Shown piece after piece: positions 62,608 through 64,000 of a DNA stretch of 64,000 nt (position 1 is its first letter; each line of letters begins with the position of its first letter). The DNA comes from Puniceicoccaceae bacterium 5H. GTDB lineage: Bacteria; Verrucomicrobiota; Verrucomicrobiia; Opitutales; Oceanipulchritudinaceae. The translations under genes were made by a program, and so were the position numbers. The stretch lies in assembly GCA_009772895.1 (NCBI GenBank), contig WOUP01000003.1:1-64000 (forward strand), given 5' to 3'. The notes beneath the pieces were generated by a model that did no database searches, had not been told where the DNA came from, and saw only the letters and a list, made by a program, of their open reading frames with translations.

Positions 62608-63639
62608 TCAGTTCAGTGCGGCGGCGTCGAGCTGCTGGAGCCGATGCTGTGCGTGCATCGAGCCCTGCAGCGAGGCTTGGCGATACCAGTCGCGGGCATC
62701 GGCGAGGCTGCGGTCGACGCCCTGACCCATCTCGTAGAGACGGCCGAGGCAATACATGGCGCCTTCGTGGCCCTGATCCGCGGCCTGGCGGTAGTATTTC
62801 GCCGCGCGCTTCACGTCTTTTTCCACGCCCTGACCGTTTTCGTAGCGGTAGGCGAGGTTGAACTGGCTGGTCGCGTGGCCGAGCTTGGCCGCCTGCTTGT
62901 AGTATTTGACCGCGAGGGCGTCGTCCTTTTCCACGCCGAAACCGGTCGCGTAGACGTAACCGAGGTTGTTCAGCGCGTTGATCTGCTTTTGCTCCGCGGC
63001 CTGCTGATACCAGAACACGGCCTTTTCGGGCTGCACGTCCACGCCTTCGCCCATCTGGTACATCACGCCCAGATTGTATTGGGCATCCGCGTTGCCCTGG
63101 TCGGCGGCCTGAGTGAACCAGCGGAAGGCCTTCTCAAAGTCGGGCAGCACATCGCCCATGCCATAGTAGTAGATCTCGCCCGCACGGTTTTGGGCAAAGG
63201 CATCGCCCTCGCGCCCCTTTTCGCTGCTGGCGGAGAGGCCCAGGAGCGGTTCGGCGATGCGGTAGTCGAAGTCGCCGGTGCCGTCGGGTCGGAAGTAGAC
63301 GATCTTTTCGATCCGCTCGGCGTCGCGGTAGGAGTCCGCCACCTTGTCGCGGAATTGGGAGACGGCCTGTGCCGCCGAGTCCGTCAGGTCGAGGTTGGAC
63401 GTCTTGAGCACGCGCATCTGGTCGATCTCGCCGCTGTCGTCGAGCGTGTAGTCGATCAGCACAAAGTCCTGACCTTCGGCGGGGGCGGCATAGCCCAGTG
63501 CTTCAAAAGTCTCGTCGGTCCAGATTTCCTGGGTGCTGGCCTCCGCAGTGGGGGCTTCGACCGGGGGTTGGGTGGGGGCGGCGGTGACCGTGGCAAGCGC
63601 GAGTGCCAACGTGCTGAAGGTGGTGAAAAGTAGCTTCAT
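62608..63639 (-). CDS. Secreted Sel1-repeat (TPR-like) protein
   Basis: The 343-residue product has a signal peptide (MKLLFTTFSTLALALATVTA) and a region resembling TonB C-terminal or energy-transducing folds (DFVLIDYTLDDSGEIDQMRV). Five Sel1 repeats follow, each with A-x2-G-x-A-x2-x-L-G-x-x-Y and the G-V-x-x-D-x-x-K-A hinge (for example AQYNLGVMYQMGEGVDVQPEKA and ALNNLGYVYATGFGVEKDDA in part). It should be an exported scaffold for protein contacts. The stop codons of this gene and the convergent Ada-like gene abut without a spacer. Confidence 0.88.
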   Translation of the reverse strand: MKLLFTTFSTLALALATVTAAPTQPPVEAPTAEASTQEIWTDETFEALGYAAPAEGQDFVLIDYTLDDSGEIDQMRVLKTSNLDLTDSAAQAVSQFRDKVADSYRDAERIEKIVYFRPDGTGDFDYRIAEPLLGLSASSEKGREGDAFAQNRAGEIYYYGMGDVLPDFEKAFRWFTQAADQGNADAQYNLGVMYQMGEGVDVQPEKAVFWYQQAAEQKQINALNNLGYVYATGFGVEKDDALAVKYYKQAAKLGHATSQFNLAYRYENGQGVEKDVKRAAKYYRQAADQGHEGAMYCLGRLYEMGQGVDRSLADARDWYRQASLQGSMHAQHRLQQLDAAALN

Positions 63640-64000
63640 GAACAAGGTAAGGGATCAAGGGCTTTTGGCAGGGCCAAACGGGCGGCAATAGTCGATTGGA
63701 GGGAGGTGGCTCCGTGGCGTGCAGGATGCCTTGGGGCGCTTCCCCTGTGGTAATCAGGTGTAATTGTCCTTATCGGAGCAGCAGGGGGGTGTTTAACCCG
63801 GACGCGAGACTTTTTCCAATCGTCGGTAAAACGCTTGTAAACGCTCGGTGAGCGGCCTGCGGATCTGTGGACGGCCCTTTACCGACCGGGGCCATTGCGT
63901 TCTGAACGTCAGGAGTTGCACCTCGCAAAGCCCCCTTCAGGCAGCGTGCCCGACGGATTGAGGCAACTGCCCTTTTCTTCATGCTGCTGCTCTTGAATTT
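63640..64000. other. Sequence upstream of the Sel1-repeat gene, to window end
   Basis: I see no convincing gene. A 70-residue minus-strand frame (63770-63982, starting MKKRAVASIRRAR) is possible but has no family-like content. The region presumably carries the promoter of the Sel1-repeat gene. Confidence 0.35.

Overview
This is a GC-rich stretch of bacterial chromosome that most resembles a marine member of Verrucomicrobiota (class Opitutae). The assignment is an inference from several features seen together: a fused SecDF next to YajC, secreted proteins with PEP-CTERM-like tails, very large multidomain secreted enzymes, a meso-DAP-type MurE, and clusters of palindromic intergenic repeats. 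No rRNA gene is present, so the assignment rests on protein character alone.

Layout. 1-4000 (minus): a large secreted type I pullulanase whose C-terminal part gives way to repeat hairpins at the window edge. 4.2-8.7 kb: a methyl-accepting chemotaxis protein split by a frameshift, an SDR oxidoreductase, an SMP-30-type lactonase and a small unknown protein. 8.7-9.4 kb: palindromic repeats, then tRNA-Pro. 10.9-16.9 kb: a four-gene plus-strand operon encoding a circularly permuted ATP-grasp/alpha-E fusion, a transglutaminase, a second ATP-grasp protein and a second alpha-E protein; this resembles a predicted peptide-ligation or tagging system. 16.9-17.7 kb: a second repeat cluster. 17.7-28.6 kb: a cytochrome c/PQQ sugar dehydrogenase, a secreted metallophosphoesterase, ModA, a methyltransferase remnant, a PIN-type toxin-antitoxin pair, redox proteins, a DUF2059 protein, a PEP-CTERM protein and a glycosyltransferase. 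28.7-32.1 kb: MurE and a sugar:cation symporter. 32.3-33.7 kb: tRNA-Val, tRNA-Arg and a small AT-richer island with an orphan Imm26-type immunity gene and a broken gene. 33.7-38.7 kb: LemA, an M48 membrane protease, a small Cys-rich protein and a GH13_18 sugar phosphorylase. 39.4-48.1 kb: a sigma-54-type activator, an acyltransferase/acyl-ligase fusion, a PEP-CTERM protein, glycyl-tRNA synthetase and a secreted CAP-domain protein. 48.2-57.4 kb: RecJ, SecDF, YajC, GcvH, GcvT, a sulfotransferase, a glutaredoxin and an LptF/G permease. 57.7-64 kb: ilvB behind a classical attenuator, a DUF1963 protein, MsrA, an Ada-like repair protein and a Sel1-repeat protein.

How the genes fit together. Pullulanase, the sugar phosphorylase, the sugar symporter and the sugar dehydrogenase point to polysaccharide and sugar use. 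RecJ, SecDF, YajC, GlyRS and GcvTH are housekeeping. The most notable regulatory object is a 29-codon leader with 11 Val and 3 Leu codons, followed by a Rho-independent terminator just before ilvB, which is the arrangement expected of ribosome-mediated attenuation. The most notable gene system is the ATP-grasp/alpha-E/transglutaminase operon, in which the ATP-grasp half of the fusion has lost signature motifs kept by its stand-alone partner. The repeat clusters are built from short hairpin modules whose stems covary while the loop stays near TGAAG.
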